DNA from: Serratia proteamaculans
GTDB lineage: Bacteria > Pseudomonadota > Gammaproteobacteria > Enterobacterales > Enterobacteriaceae
Length of the DNA stretch: 64,000 nucleotides
NCBI RefSeq assembly: GCF_008830365.1
Contig: NZ_WBKI01000003.1
Span: 310,001-374,000, forward strand
Direction: 5' to 3'
The translations under genes were made by a program, and so were the position numbers. Shown piece by piece: positions 47,176-56,709 of this stretch. Position 1 is the stretch's first letter, and each line of letters starts with the position of its first letter. Under the pieces are notes generated by a model. It searched no databases. It saw nothing but the letters and a program-made list of their open reading frames with translations, and was not told the DNA's origin.

Positions 47176-47696
47176 CGTTTTTTCAGCAGTTCCACCACGC
47201 CGGCAGCCTCTTGCGCCAGGCGTTCATCGCTCATATCAAACACCCCCTGCACCAGATGCGGCGGCAGGTAATCCATGCCGGTCAGGTTGGCCATCGCATG
47301 GAACGGGCGCAGTAAATCTGTCACCGGATAGCGGTTATAGCCTTCTGGCGTATAGGCCTGTTGATTGCCGCCGGTAGTGACCACCAGTTGCAAAGGTTTC
47401 CCCTGCAGTTGGGTACCTTCGCTGCCGTAAGCGAAACCGTGGGTTAATACCGCGTCCTGCCATTCGCTGAGGATCGCCGGGGAACTGTACCAGTAGAACG
47501 GGAACAGCATCACCACCGCATCATGGCCCTGCAGCAACTCCTGCTCACGCGCCACGTCAATTTGATAGTCCGGGTAAGCGCGAATCAGTTCATGAACTGT
47601 CACATTAGGCAAAGGACGTAGCGCTTCGATCAAGGCTTTGTTGATACGTGAGTCATCGGGAAAACGGTGGGCGGTTAACACTAAAATGCGCGACAT
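47172..47696 (-). CDS. NAD(P)H-quinone-reductase-like flavoprotein
   Basis: From ATG 47696 the 174-aa product has the flavodoxin_2 fold: ILVLTAHRFPDDSRINKAL, HDAVVMLFPFYWYSSPAILSEWQDAVLTHGFAYG, LVVTTGGNQQAYTPEGYNRY. This is the KefF/KefG/MdaB class, which reduces quinones or other electrophiles with NAD(P)H. The longer upstream open frame has no support. It is divergent from a LysR regulator 105 bp away, which probably controls it. Confidence 0.85.
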   Translation of the reverse strand: MSRILVLTAHRFPDDSRINKALIEALRPLPNVTVHELIRAYPDYQIDVAREQELLQGHDAVVMLFPFYWYSSPAILSEWQDAVLTHGFAYGSEGTQLQGKPLQLVVTTGGNQQAYTPEGYNRYPVTDLLRPFHAMANLTGMDYLPPHLVQGVFDMSDERLAQEAAGVVELLKKR

Positions 47697-47800
47697 AGGA
47701 GATCCTTGATTAAAATTTGATATCGCATTTTTCCATTTCCTGCGCGCCGGGTGTAGGCTGTTGGCTGTCACTTCAATTTCAACTGAAAGTATCAACCATT

Positions 47801-48709
47801 ATGTCGCTGCCCTTTGATGTGCACCGCCTGCTGCCGGCATTCCTTGCAGCCGCCCAGGCGCAGAACTTTTCCGCCGCCGCACGTCAATTGGGCGTCACAC
47901 CAGCGGCCATCAGCAAGAATATCCGCGTGCTGGAAGAAAAGCTGGCACTGCGGCTGTTCCAGCGTAATACCCACAACGTGGTGCTGACCGATGAAGGCAA
48001 GGCGCTGTTGCAGCAAGTGGCCCCCTTGTGGCAGGCACTGTCCGCCACGCTGGAAACCGCCGGCAGCGCGCAGCAGGCGCCGTCCGGTACGGTGCGCGTC
48101 AGCATGATCCCGGGCTTCGGTCGCCAGATGCTGATGCCGTTGATCCCGCAGTTCCTCGAGCGTTATCCGCAGATCGACCTCGATCTTTCACTGGATGCGC
48201 GAGTGGTCAATCTGGTGGGGGAAGGTTTTGATGTCGGGATCGGTAGCCGGGTCGATCCCGATAGCCGGTTGGTGGCGCGGCCGCTGTACCCGATGCAGAT
48301 GGTGCTGGCCGCCTCGCCCGGCTATCTGGCGCAACACGGCATGCCGCAGGATCCGCAAGATCTGTTGCAGCATAACTGTCTGCTGCACCGTAACCCGGCC
48401 ACCGGCCGCAGCGTAAAATGGCCGTTGCAACAACATGGCGAAGCCAAAACGCTGGAGCTACAGGGCCGTCTGGTCGCCAGCCGACCAGAGATGCTGCTGG
48501 ATGCGGCATTAGCCGGGCTGGGGATCGTCTGCCTGGCGCGCTGGTATGCGGAACCTCATTTTACACAAGGCACGTTGCAGCCTGTGCTGGCGGACTGCTG
48601 GCCGCAGCCAACCCAGCTGTGGTTATACTATGCCTCCGCCGACCTGCCGCCACGGGTACGCGTCTGGGTTGAGTTCCTGCTCGAGCATTTTCGTCAGCGC
48701 CCGGCCTGA
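47801..48709 (+). CDS. LysR-family transcriptional regulator
   Basis: The 302-aa product starts with the winged HTH (LPAFLAAAQAQNFSAAARQLGVTPAAISKNIRVLEEKLALRLFQRN) followed by a substrate-binding domain (GTVRVSMIPGFGRQMLMPLIPQFLERYPQIDLDL). ATG 47801 is the conserved start. The class usually regulates the divergent gene, here the flavoprotein. The effector is unknown. Confidence 0.9.
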   Translation: MSLPFDVHRLLPAFLAAAQAQNFSAAARQLGVTPAAISKNIRVLEEKLALRLFQRNTHNVVLTDEGKALLQQVAPLWQALSATLETAGSAQQAPSGTVRVSMIPGFGRQMLMPLIPQFLERYPQIDLDLSLDARVVNLVGEGFDVGIGSRVDPDSRLVARPLYPMQMVLAASPGYLAQHGMPQDPQDLLQHNCLLHRNPATGRSVKWPLQQHGEAKTLELQGRLVASRPEMLLDAALAGLGIVCLARWYAEPHFTQGTLQPVLADCWPQPTQLWLYYASADLPPRVRVWVEFLLEHFRQRPA

Positions 48710-48792
48710 GTTTTCTGGCCAAAAATAATCGGTTGTACAGCTAACGCCCGCTCTTTCCATTTCCTTGTTCTACGTCAAAAGAATCTCGCCAA

Positions 48793-48839
48793 TATCTATA
48801 TATAGTGCATTAAGAAACACTGACACCTATATGTAGTAG
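48793..48839 (+). promoter_or_regulatory. Two NrdR boxes upstream of nrdD
   Basis: CTATATATAG (core 48796-48805) and CTATATGTAG (core 48827-48836) fit the NrdR box acaCwAtATaTwGtgt. Their centres are 31 bp apart, three helical turns, as in other nrd promoters. NrdR represses with dATP/ATP. Confidence 0.88.
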
Positions 48840-48981
48840 TTATCAACAAAACTATCCACACGTCGCTTCAGCCCTTGTGCGCTGCGGCATTGCCCTGTGG
48901 ATAAGCCGAAATCATACCGATACCCAACAGCGTACAGTCTGCCGGGCATCAGCGCTCCCTCGGGGAACAAGGAGTAACAAC

Positions 48982-51120
48982 GTGAAACCAGTAGTGATTA
49001 AACGGGACGGTTGTCAGGTACCTTTTGACGAGGCACGTATTGGGCAAGCTATCGAGCGCGCTGCGCTGGCCGCCGGTATTGTCGATGCCGACTACTGCGC
49101 AACCGTCGCCCGCGTAGTCGCTCAGCGGATGTCACAGCAGCAGCGCGTTGATATCCATGAAATCCAGCAGGCGGTAGAAAATCAGCTGATGGCCGGCGAG
49201 TACAAGCAGTTGGCGCGCGCCTATATTGAATATCGCCACGATCGCGACGTCGCACGTGAGCTGCGCGGTCGGCTAAACCAGGAGATACGCGGCCTGGTGG
49301 AGCAAAGCAATATGGCGTTGCTGAACGAAAACGCCAATAAGGACAGCAAAGTGATCCCGACCCAGCGCGATCTGCTGGCCGGGATCGTTGCCAAACATTA
49401 TGCCAAGCAACACATCCTGCCGCGTGACGTGGTACTGGCCCACGAGCGCGGCGAGATCCACTACCACGATCTCGATTACTCACCTTTCTTCCCCATGTTC
49501 AACTGCATGCTGATCGATCTGAAAGGCATGCTGACCAACGGCTTCAAGATGGGTAACGCCGAGATCGAACCTCCGAAGTCGATCTCCACCGCCACTGCGG
49601 TCACCGCACAGATCATCGCGCAGGTCGCCAGCCATATTTATGGCGGCACCACCATTAACCGGATCGATGAGATCCTGGCGCCGTTCGTCAGCGAAAGCTT
49701 CAACAAGCATCAGCAGATCGCCGAGCAGTGGCAGATTCCGGATGCACAGAGTTATGCCATGGCGCGCACCGAAAAAGAGTGTTACGACGCCTTCCAGTCG
49801 CTGGAATATGAGGTCAACACCCTGCACACCGCCAACGGTCAGACGCCGTTCGTCACCTTCGGTTTCGGCCTGGGTACCTGCTGGGAATCACGGATGATCC
49901 AGCGTTCAATCCTGCAAAATCGCATCGCCGGGCTGGGCAAGAACCGTAAGACAGCGGTGTTCCCCAAACTGGTGTTCGCCATCCGCGACGGTCTCAATCA
50001 CCAGTACGGCGATCCTAACTACGACATCAAACAGCTGGCGCTGGAGTGCGCCAGCAAGCGCATGTACCCGGACATCCTCAATTACGATCAGGTGGTGAAA
50101 GTCACCGGCTCGTTCAAAACCCCGATGGGCTGCCGCAGCTTCCTCGGGACCTATGAAGAAAATGGCGAACTGGTACACGACGGACGCAACAATATCGGCG
50201 TGATCAGCCTGAATCTGCCGCGTATTGCGCTGGAGGCGATGGGCGATGAGAGCCGCTTCTGGCAGTTACTCGACCAGCGTTTGCTGCTGGCGAAGAAGGC
50301 GCTGATGACGCGCATCGCCCGGCTGGAAGGCATCAAGGCCCGGGTTGCACCAATCCTGTATATGGAAGGCGCCTGCGGTGTGCGCTTGAAGGCGGACGAC
50401 AATATCGCCGAAATCTTCAAGAATGGCCGTGCGTCGATCTCACTGGGCTATATCGGCCTGCATGAGACCATCAACGCACTGTTCGGCAACCAGCAACACG
50501 TTTACGACGATGAAACATTGCGCGAAAAGGCCGTTGCCATTGTCGCCCACCTGCGGGCCGCCACCGAGAGCTGGAAAGATGAGACTGGTTACGGTTTCAG
50601 CCTGTACAGCACGCCGAGCGAGAATCTGTGCGACCGCTTCTGTCGGCTGGATACCGCCGATTTCGGCGTGGTGCCGGGCGTCACTGACAAAGGCTATTAC
50701 ACCAACAGCTTCCACCTCGACGTAGAGAAAAAGGTCAATCCTTACGACAAGCTGGATTTTGAAGCGCCCTATCCCCCGTTGGCCAACGGCGGTTTCATCT
50801 GTTACGGCGAATACCCGAACCTGCAGCACAACCTGAAAGCGCTGGAAGACGTGTGGGATTACAGCTACAGCCGCGTGCCTTATTACGGTACCAATACGCC
50901 GATCGATGAGTGTTACGAGTGCGGCTTTACCGGCGAATTTTCCTGTACCAGCAAGGGTTTCACCTGCCCGAAATGCGGCAACCACGAGCCGTCCAAGGTG
51001 TCGGTGACCCGCCGGGTGTGTGGTTACCTCGGCAGTCCGGACGCCAGGCCGTTCAACGCCGGCAAGCAGGAAGAAGTGAAGCGCCGGGTGAAACACCTGG
51101 GGAACGGGCAGATCGGCTAA
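48982..51120 (+). CDS. nrdD: Anaerobic ribonucleoside-triphosphate reductase
   Basis: NrdD makes deoxynucleotides without oxygen using a glycyl radical. GTG 48982 follows a strong AAGGAG and gives MKPVVIKRDG, a 712-aa protein equal in length to E. coli. It has an N-terminal ATP-cone, the active-site region, a C-terminal zinc site (CYECGFTG, CPKCG) and the radical site RRVCGYLG with Gly681. NrdG, which installs the radical, is encoded 60 nt downstream. Confidence 0.97.
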   Translation: MKPVVIKRDGCQVPFDEARIGQAIERAALAAGIVDADYCATVARVVAQRMSQQQRVDIHEIQQAVENQLMAGEYKQLARAYIEYRHDRDVARELRGRLNQEIRGLVEQSNMALLNENANKDSKVIPTQRDLLAGIVAKHYAKQHILPRDVVLAHERGEIHYHDLDYSPFFPMFNCMLIDLKGMLTNGFKMGNAEIEPPKSISTATAVTAQIIAQVASHIYGGTTINRIDEILAPFVSESFNKHQQIAEQWQIPDAQSYAMARTEKECYDAFQSLEYEVNTLHTANGQTPFVTFGFGLGTCWESRMIQRSILQNRIAGLGKNRKTAVFPKLVFAIRDGLNHQYGDPNYDIKQLALECASKRMYPDILNYDQVVKVTGSFKTPMGCRSFLGTYEENGELVHDGRNNIGVISLNLPRIALEAMGDESRFWQLLDQRLLLAKKALMTRIARLEGIKARVAPILYMEGACGVRLKADDNIAEIFKNGRASISLGYIGLHETINALFGNQQHVYDDETLREKAVAIVAHLRAATESWKDETGYGFSLYSTPSENLCDRFCRLDTADFGVVPGVTDKGYYTNSFHLDVEKKVNPYDKLDFEAPYPPLANGGFICYGEYPNLQHNLKALEDVWDYSYSRVPYYGTNTPIDECYECGFTGEFSCTSKGFTCPKCGNHEPSKVSVTRRVCGYLGSPDARPFNAGKQEEVKRRVKHLGNGQIG

Positions 51121-51140
51121 CGCCGGGCTGTTATTAATCT

Positions 51141-51160
51141 GGGCTCAGCATGCTGAGCCC
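51141..51160. repeat. Dispersed palindrome, copy 7
   Basis: GGGCTCAGCATGCTGAGCCC, a perfect 20-nt palindrome followed by CTAC, between nrdD and nrdG. Confidence 0.75.
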
Positions 51161-51180
51161 CTACCGTCAGAAAGCGAAAT

Positions 51181-51645
51181 ATGAATTACCACCAGTATTA
51201 CCCCATCGACGTGGTCAACGGGCCCGGCACCCGCTGCACGCTGTTTGTTGCCGGCTGCGTGCACCAGTGTCCCGGCTGCTACAACAAAAGCACCTGGCGG
51301 CTCAATTCCGGCCAGCCATTTAGTCAGACAATGGAAGACCAGCTGATTGCCGATCTGAAAGACACGCGTATTCCGCGTCAGGGTCTGTCACTGTCCGGCG
51401 GCGATCCGCTGCATCCGGCCAATCTCTCAGCGGTGCTGCAATTGGTGAAACGGGTGCATGCTGAGTGCCCCGGCAAAGATATCTGGCTGTGGACCGGCTA
51501 CCGGTTGGCAGAGCTGGATGCCCAGCAAATGCAGGTGGTGGATCGGATTAACGTGCTGATTGACGGTAAGTTTGTGCAGGATTTAAAAGACCCGGCGCTG
51601 ATCTGGCGCGGCAGCGCTAATCAGGTGGTGCATAAGCTGCGTTGA
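51181..51645 (+). CDS. nrdG: Anaerobic ribonucleotide reductase activating enzyme
   Basis: NrdG is a radical-SAM enzyme that creates the glycyl radical on NrdD. The 154-aa product has the 4Fe-4S motif C26-x3-C30-x2-C33 in GCVHQCPGCYNKSTW, and GLSLSGGDPLHPANLSAV, which binds SAM. Length equals E. coli. Confidence 0.97.
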   Translation: MNYHQYYPIDVVNGPGTRCTLFVAGCVHQCPGCYNKSTWRLNSGQPFSQTMEDQLIADLKDTRIPRQGLSLSGGDPLHPANLSAVLQLVKRVHAECPGKDIWLWTGYRLAELDAQQMQVVDRINVLIDGKFVQDLKDPALIWRGSANQVVHKLR

Positions 51646-51649
51646 TAAT

Positions 51650-51684
51650 CCCCTCACCCCAGCCCTCTCCCCCAGGAGAGGGAG
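51650..51684. repeat. CCCTCACCCC...GAGAGGGAG hairpin repeat
   Basis: A 35-bp element with arms CCCTCTCC and GGAGAGGG, of a type common at gene ends in many Proteobacteria. It lies after nrdG and before the convergent permease, and may serve as terminator for both. Confidence 0.55.
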
Positions 51685-51716
51685 ACGGCCAGCTAATCAT
51701 TGTCGCATATCTTCGC

Positions 51717-52811
51717 TTATACCAACCCCATTCCCACCACGCCCGTGACGATCCCACATAGCGCCACCAGCGCGGCGGTCAGGCACAGGGCCTTGGCGGA
51801 AAAGGCTTTGTTCAGCATCAGCAGCGAAGGCAGGCTGACCGCCGGCAGGGTCATCAACAGCGCCAACGCCGGACCAGTGCCCATTCCCGCCAGCATCATG
51901 GCCTGCACAATCGGGATTTCTGCCGCCGTGGGGATCACGAACAGGCAACCGGCGATCGCCAGCCCAATAATCCACAGCAGGCTATTGTCTATCGCACCAT
52001 CAGCATGGGGGAACAACCAGACACGCGCTGCCCCCAGCGCCAGCACCGCCAGAATGTAGATCGGGATGGTGGACCAAAACAGCGACCACAATGCCTTCAG
52101 CCAACGGCCAAGAAAGGGCTGCGCCTCGGTTTTCTCCAGTGGTATCACCGGCATTTGCAGTGCCCTAGGCTGCGGATCCTTGGCGGTGGCACGTTGCACC
52201 AGCCAGGCGATGCCCAACACCATAATCACCCCGGCCACCAGCCGGATAGCGGCAAACTGCCAGCCGAGCACGAAGCCCATAAAAATCAGCGTCGCCGGGT
52301 TCAATACCGGGTTACTCAGCCAGAACGCCATCGCCGCCCCGCTGGACACCGACTGACGGCGCAGCCCGGCGGCGACCGGTGCGGCACAGCAGGTACACAT
52401 CATGCCCGGCAGCGCGATCACCGCGCCGAGCAAGGTGCCGGAGAACCGCGGGTGGCCCAACGAACGCATCAGCCAATCACGCGGGATTAACACCTGCACC
52501 AGCGAGCCCAATACTACGCCGAGCACCGCCGCCTTCCACACCGCCGTGAAATAAACCAGCGCATAGTGCCAGGCCGCCAGCCACGGGCTGCTGTCGCTGT
52601 TAGCCAGTATCGATTTGCCAATCGAGTGGGTATCCGCCGCCAGAAAAGCCTTGCCGTAATAAGGCTGCCATTTGACGTAGTAGAGGCCTACGGCCACCAC
52701 CAGCAGAAACAGAATAGGTTTCCACAACGGCCAGGGGCGGCTGCGGTGTTCAGTTGCGGTCAGGGGATGTGGCATAGGGTTGGGTTGGCTCAGTTCAGTG
52801 AACAATGGCAT
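51717..52811 (-). CDS. Permease of the DUF318/ArsP family
   Basis: The product has about eight membrane spans in two repeats, each with a family motif: GAVIALPGMMCTCCAAPVAAGLRRQ then AMAFWLSNPVLNPATLIF, and the second half with IPTAAEIPIVQAMM. Some relatives export organoarsenicals; most are uncharacterised. The Cys pair in the first motif could bind a metal or metalloid. Starts at 52856, 52811 and 52775 are all open and none has a good ribosome binding site; I chose 52811 provisionally (364 aa). Confidence 0.75.
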   Translation of the reverse strand: MPLFTELSQPNPMPHPLTATEHRSRPWPLWKPILFLLVVAVGLYYVKWQPYYGKAFLAADTHSIGKSILANSDSSPWLAAWHYALVYFTAVWKAAVLGVVLGSLVQVLIPRDWLMRSLGHPRFSGTLLGAVIALPGMMCTCCAAPVAAGLRRQSVSSGAAMAFWLSNPVLNPATLIFMGFVLGWQFAAIRLVAGVIMVLGIAWLVQRATAKDPQPRALQMPVIPLEKTEAQPFLGRWLKALWSLFWSTIPIYILAVLALGAARVWLFPHADGAIDNSLLWIIGLAIAGCLFVIPTAAEIPIVQAMMLAGMGTGPALALLMTLPAVSLPSLLMLNKAFSAKALCLTAALVALCGIVTGVVGMGLV

Positions 52812-52952
52812 CAGCTTAGCGCGCCACGGCCACGGACACATCATCAGCCTGTCCAAAATAGTTCATCTGTTCGCCACTGATGCGTAACGAGATTGTCATC
52901 TGGGCCCGGCAAGATAACGCCAGCTTGAAAGTCATAGGGTAAGCACCAGCAC

Positions 52953-52969
52953 TGTCAGAAAGGCTGACA
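52953..52969 (+). promoter_or_regulatory. Inverted repeat upstream of phnF
   Basis: TGTCAG-AAAGG-CTGACA lies 45 nt before the phnF start. It could be an operator for PhnF itself or part of a degenerate Pho box; neither is established. Confidence 0.35.
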
Positions 52970-53013
52970 ACCCCTGGATTTTAATGAGTATTCGGCACGC
53001 CGAGGTTTTTATT

Positions 53014-53742
53014 ATGATGGACTTATCTAGACATCCGACCAGTTTCCCTACCCGTTACCAGCAGATCGCCGCACAGCTTGAGCAAGAGCTGCGTACTCAA
53101 TACCGCTGTGGCGACTATCTGCCTTCCGAACAACAGCTGGCAGAGCGCTATCAGGTCAATCGTCATACCCTGCGCCGCGCGGTCGACCAATTGGTGGACC
53201 GCGGCTGGCTGCAACGTCGGCACGGCATCGGCATTTTGGTGCTGATGCGCCCGTATAACTACCCCTTGCATGCCAATACCCGGTTCAGCCAGAACCTGTT
53301 CGAGCAGGGCAGCCACCCCACCAGTGAGCGCTTACTAGCAGTATTGCGCCCGTGCAATGGGCATGTCGCCAGCGCACTGTCGCGTGAAGAAGGTGAAACG
53401 GTGATCCACCTGCGCACCCTGCGCCGGGTCAACGGCGTGCCAATGAGCCTGATCGACCATTATCTGCCCGATTTGGACTGGTGGCCGGCGTTGCAGCAGT
53501 TCCACAGCGGCTCGCTGCACGAATTTATCGAACTCAACATCCACCAGCCGCTGACCCGCAAGCAGACGCGCATCAGCGCACGCCGCGCACAGGCCAAAGA
53601 GAGCCGGTTGCTGGAAATAGCCACCCACGCGCCGCTGCTGTGCGTGCGCACCCTGAACGTCTGCACCGGCAGTGGCAGCGTGGCGGAATACTCCGTCAGC
53701 CTGGCGCGCGCCGACATGATTGAACTGACCATGGAGCACTGA
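53014..53742 (+). CDS. phnF: Phosphonate operon regulator PhnF (GntR/HutC)
   Basis: The 242-aa product has a GntR winged helix (YQQIAAQLEQELRTQYRCGDYLPSEQQLAERYQVNRHTLRRAVDQLV) and a UTRA effector domain (GETVIHLRTLRRVNGVPMSLIDHYL; AEYSVSLARADMIELTMEH). GAGG lies 7 nt before ATG 53014; a second ATG follows. It heads the C-P lyase operon, ending directly before phnG. Confidence 0.94.
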   Translation: MMDLSRHPTSFPTRYQQIAAQLEQELRTQYRCGDYLPSEQQLAERYQVNRHTLRRAVDQLVDRGWLQRRHGIGILVLMRPYNYPLHANTRFSQNLFEQGSHPTSERLLAVLRPCNGHVASALSREEGETVIHLRTLRRVNGVPMSLIDHYLPDLDWWPALQQFHSGSLHEFIELNIHQPLTRKQTRISARRAQAKESRLLEIATHAPLLCVRTLNVCTGSGSVAEYSVSLARADMIELTMEH

Positions 53743-54186
53743 ATGCAATCCTTACAGCCAAGACAACGCTGGATGTCGGTATTGGCGCACAGCCAGCCGG
53801 CCCAGTTGCGCAGCCACTGGCAGGCGCTGAGCCTCAGCCCGCGCTACCAAACCATTCGCGCGCCGGAGATTGGCCTGGCGCAGTTACAGGGCCGCATGGG
53901 AGCCACCGGCCGCCGCTTTGTGCTGGGCGACATGACCGTCACCCGCGCGGTAGTGCAACTGGAAAACGGCGGTTACGGCTACAGCTATATCGCCGGACGT
54001 GACAAGGCACATGCCGAACTCTGTGCCCTGGCGGATGCCCTGCTGCAACTGCCTGAACAGGCCGAATTACTGCAACAACAGCTGATTGAGCCGCTGGCCG
54101 CCTTGCAGCATGAGCAACGCCAACTGCGCGCCCGCGCCATCGCCTCCAGCCGGGTGGACTTCTTTACGCTGGTGCGAGGGGATTAA
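53743..54186 (+). CDS. phnG: C-P lyase core subunit PhnG
   Basis: PhnG joins PhnH, PhnI and PhnJ in the C-P lyase core complex; PhnI with PhnG/H/L couples phosphonate to ATP, releasing adenine. The 147-aa product has QRWMSVLAHSQPAQL, EIGLAQLQGRMGATGRRFVLGDMTVTRAVVQL and GYSYIAGRDKAHAE. Its ATG immediately follows the phnF stop. Confidence 0.95.
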   Translation: MQSLQPRQRWMSVLAHSQPAQLRSHWQALSLSPRYQTIRAPEIGLAQLQGRMGATGRRFVLGDMTVTRAVVQLENGGYGYSYIAGRDKAHAELCALADALLQLPEQAELLQQQLIEPLAALQHEQRQLRARAIASSRVDFFTLVRGD

Positions 54187-54189
54187 CCG

Positions 54190-54771
54190 ATGAGCCTACT
54201 GACAGGTTTTGCACAGCCAATTGAACAATCACAACAGGCTTTCCGCCTGATCCTTAAGGCGTTAAGTGAACCGGGCCATATCGTCACCCTGCCAGACAGC
54301 CCAATCTGGGGTGCGCTGAACGCCGCCAGTACCGCTGCGTTATTGACGCTGGCCGATCAGGAAACCCCGATCCAACTCTGTCTGGCGCTGGAAAGTGAGC
54401 AAGTGCTAACAAACATTCGCTTCCACAGCGGTGCACCGCTGGCCAATAACGCCGAAGAAGTGTGTTTTGCCCTGTTCGATGCGCAATTGCAGGCCGCGGA
54501 TTTACAGGCGTTGCCGCACGGCAGTGAGATTTCCCCCGAGTTCAGCACCACGGTAATGATTCAGCTCGACAGCCTGGACCAGGGTAGCGCACTGCGCCTG
54601 ACTGGCCCCGGCATTGAACAGCAACGGGTGATCTCGCCATCGTTGCCGCCGGTGCTGCTGGACTACCTGATTAACCGCCCACAGCGCTTCCCGCTGGGGC
54701 TGGATTTTCTGCTGACCTGCGGTGAGCGCCTGCTGGCGTTGCCGCGAACCACCCATGTGGAGGTGTGCTGA
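54190..54771 (+). CDS. phnH: C-P lyase core subunit PhnH
   Basis: The 193-aa PhnH has LLTGFAQPIEQSQQAFRLILKALSEPGHI and GSALRLTGPGIEQ; it resembles PLP-enzyme folds but lacks the cofactor and acts structurally in the core. It starts 3 nt after phnG, and its stop overlaps the phnI start (TGATG). Confidence 0.95.
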   Translation: MSLLTGFAQPIEQSQQAFRLILKALSEPGHIVTLPDSPIWGALNAASTAALLTLADQETPIQLCLALESEQVLTNIRFHSGAPLANNAEEVCFALFDAQLQAADLQALPHGSEISPEFSTTVMIQLDSLDQGSALRLTGPGIEQQRVISPSLPPVLLDYLINRPQRFPLGLDFLLTCGERLLALPRTTHVEVC

Positions 54772-55856
54772 TGTACGTTGCCGTTAAAGGGGGCGAAAAA
54801 GCCATTGAGGCCGCCCATCAGTTACAGGAACAGCTGCGACGCGGTGACGACAGCGTACCGGTGCTCGGCACCCAACAGATTGAACAACAACTGGGCTTGG
54901 CGGTGGATCGGGTAATGACCGAAGGCGGTATCTACGATGCTGAGCTGGCTGCGTTGGCCATCAAGCAGGCGAGTGGCGATCTGGTCGAGGCTATTTTCCT
55001 GCTGCGTGCCTACCGCACCACCCTGCCACGGCTGGCGGTCAGCGAACCCCTGGCGACCGAAAACATGCGGCTGGAACGCCGTATCTCGGCGGTTTACAAG
55101 GACTTGCCCGGCGGGCAGGTGCTGGGGCCAACTTACGATTACACCCACCGGCTGCTGGATTTTGCCCTGCTGGCCGAAGGCGAAGCGCCGCGTGCGCCAC
55201 AGGCCGACGAACCGCTGCCGGAAAACTGCGCCCACGTGTTCGACTTGCTCAGTCAGCAGCAGTTGGCACTGGCGGAGCAGGATGACGGCAGCGCGCCGGA
55301 TGATATCACCCGCAATCCGCCGGTTTACCCCTGTTCCCGCTCGGCACGCTTGCAACAACTGGTACGCGGTGACGAAGGTTTCCTGCTGGCGTTGAGCTAC
55401 TCCACCCAGCGTGGTTACGGCCGTACCCACCCGTTCGCCGGCGAGATCCGCACCGGCTATGTTTCGGCGGAGATAGTGCCTGAAGAGCTGGGTTTCGCGG
55501 TAGATATCGGCGAGATCCTGTTGACCGAATGTGAAATGGTCAACGGCTTTATCGACCCGGTCGACCAGCCGCCGCATTTCACCCGCGGCTACGGTCTGGT
55601 GTTTGGTCGCGCCGAACGCAAGGCGATGGCGATGGCACTGGTGGATCGCGCACTGCAAAGCCCCGAGTACCAAGAAGGCATCGCCAGCCCGGCGCAGGAT
55701 GAAGAGTTCGTGCTGGCCCACGCCGACAACGTCGAAGCCGCCGGCTTCGTTTCCCACCTCAAATTGCCCCACTACGTCGATTTTCAGGCCGAGCTGGAAT
55801 TGCTCAAGCGCCTGCGGCAGGAATTCAGCGAGCGTCAGGAGGCCCGCGATGAGTGA
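54771..55856 (+). CDS. phnI: C-P lyase core subunit PhnI
   Basis: PhnI is the nucleosidase/transferase that, with partners, forms alpha-D-ribose-1-methylphosphonate-5-triphosphate from ATP and phosphonate. The 361-aa product starts MYVAVKGGEKAIEAAH at ATG 54771 and has DRVMTEGGIYD, ERRISAVYKDLPGGQVLGPTYDYTHRLLDF, YSTQRGYGRTHPFAGEIR and HADNVEAAGFVSHLKLPHYVDF. It overlaps phnJ by 8 nt. Confidence 0.97.
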   Translation: MYVAVKGGEKAIEAAHQLQEQLRRGDDSVPVLGTQQIEQQLGLAVDRVMTEGGIYDAELAALAIKQASGDLVEAIFLLRAYRTTLPRLAVSEPLATENMRLERRISAVYKDLPGGQVLGPTYDYTHRLLDFALLAEGEAPRAPQADEPLPENCAHVFDLLSQQQLALAEQDDGSAPDDITRNPPVYPCSRSARLQQLVRGDEGFLLALSYSTQRGYGRTHPFAGEIRTGYVSAEIVPEELGFAVDIGEILLTECEMVNGFIDPVDQPPHFTRGYGLVFGRAERKAMAMALVDRALQSPEYQEGIASPAQDEEFVLAHADNVEAAGFVSHLKLPHYVDFQAELELLKRLRQEFSERQEARDE

Positions 55857-56709
55857 AGTATTAACCGGCTATAACCTGGGTTATCTGGATGAACAGACCA
55901 AACGCATGATCCGCCGCGCCATTCTGAAGGCGGTGGCGATCCCCGGTTATCAGGTACCGTTCGGCGGCCGTGAGATGCCAATGCCCTACGGCTGGGGCAC
56001 CGGCGGCATTCAGTTGACCGCCAGCGTGATTGGCCGCGCCGACGTGCTGAAGGTGATCGACCAGGGTGCCGATGACACCACCAACGCGGTTTCCATCCGT
56101 CGCTTCTTCCAGCGCGTCGCCGGGGTGGCGACCACCGAACGCACGCCGGAGGCCACGCTGATCCAGACGCGGCACCGCATCCCGGAAACTGCGCTGCGCG
56201 AAGATCAGATCCTGATTTATCAGGTGCCGATCCCAGAGCCGCTGCGTTTTATCGAACCGCGTGAAACCGAGACCCGCAAAATGCACGCGCTGGAAGAGTA
56301 CGGCGTGATGCAGGTGAAACTGTATGAAGACATCGCGCGCTACGGCCATATCGCCACCACCTACGCCTACCCGGTGAAGGTCAATGACCGCTACGTGATG
56401 GACCCGTCGCCGATCCCGAAATTCGATAATCCGAAAATGCACATGATGCCGGCGCTGCAGCTGTTCGGCGCCGGGCGTGAAAAGCGCATCTACGCCCTGC
56501 CGCCGTTCACCAAGGTGGAAAGCCTGGACTTCGACGATCATCCTTTCACCGTGCAGCAATGGGACGAGCCCTGCGCCCTGTGCGGCTCACGCCACAGCTA
56601 CCTGGATGAGGTGGTGCTCGACGATCAGGGCAGCCGCATGTTCGTTTGTTCCGACACCGATTACTGCCAGCAACAGCTGGCGCAACCTTCGCAAGAGGCG
56701 CAGCACTGA
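55849..56709 (+). CDS. phnJ: C-P lyase PhnJ (radical SAM)
   Basis: PhnJ cleaves the carbon-phosphorus bond by radical chemistry. From ATG 55849 the product has 286 residues, with GYNLGYLDEQTKRMIRRAILKAVAIPGYQVPFGGREMP at the start. Cys242, Cys245 and Cys267 bind the 4Fe-4S cluster and Cys273 matches the catalytic thiyl Cys272 of E. coli. The ATG lies inside the end of phnI, and the stop overlaps phnK. Confidence 0.97.
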   Translation: MSEVLTGYNLGYLDEQTKRMIRRAILKAVAIPGYQVPFGGREMPMPYGWGTGGIQLTASVIGRADVLKVIDQGADDTTNAVSIRRFFQRVAGVATTERTPEATLIQTRHRIPETALREDQILIYQVPIPEPLRFIEPRETETRKMHALEEYGVMQVKLYEDIARYGHIATTYAYPVKVNDRYVMDPSPIPKFDNPKMHMMPALQLFGAGREKRIYALPPFTKVESLDFDDHPFTVQQWDEPCALCGSRHSYLDEVVLDDQGSRMFVCSDTDYCQQQLAQPSQEAQH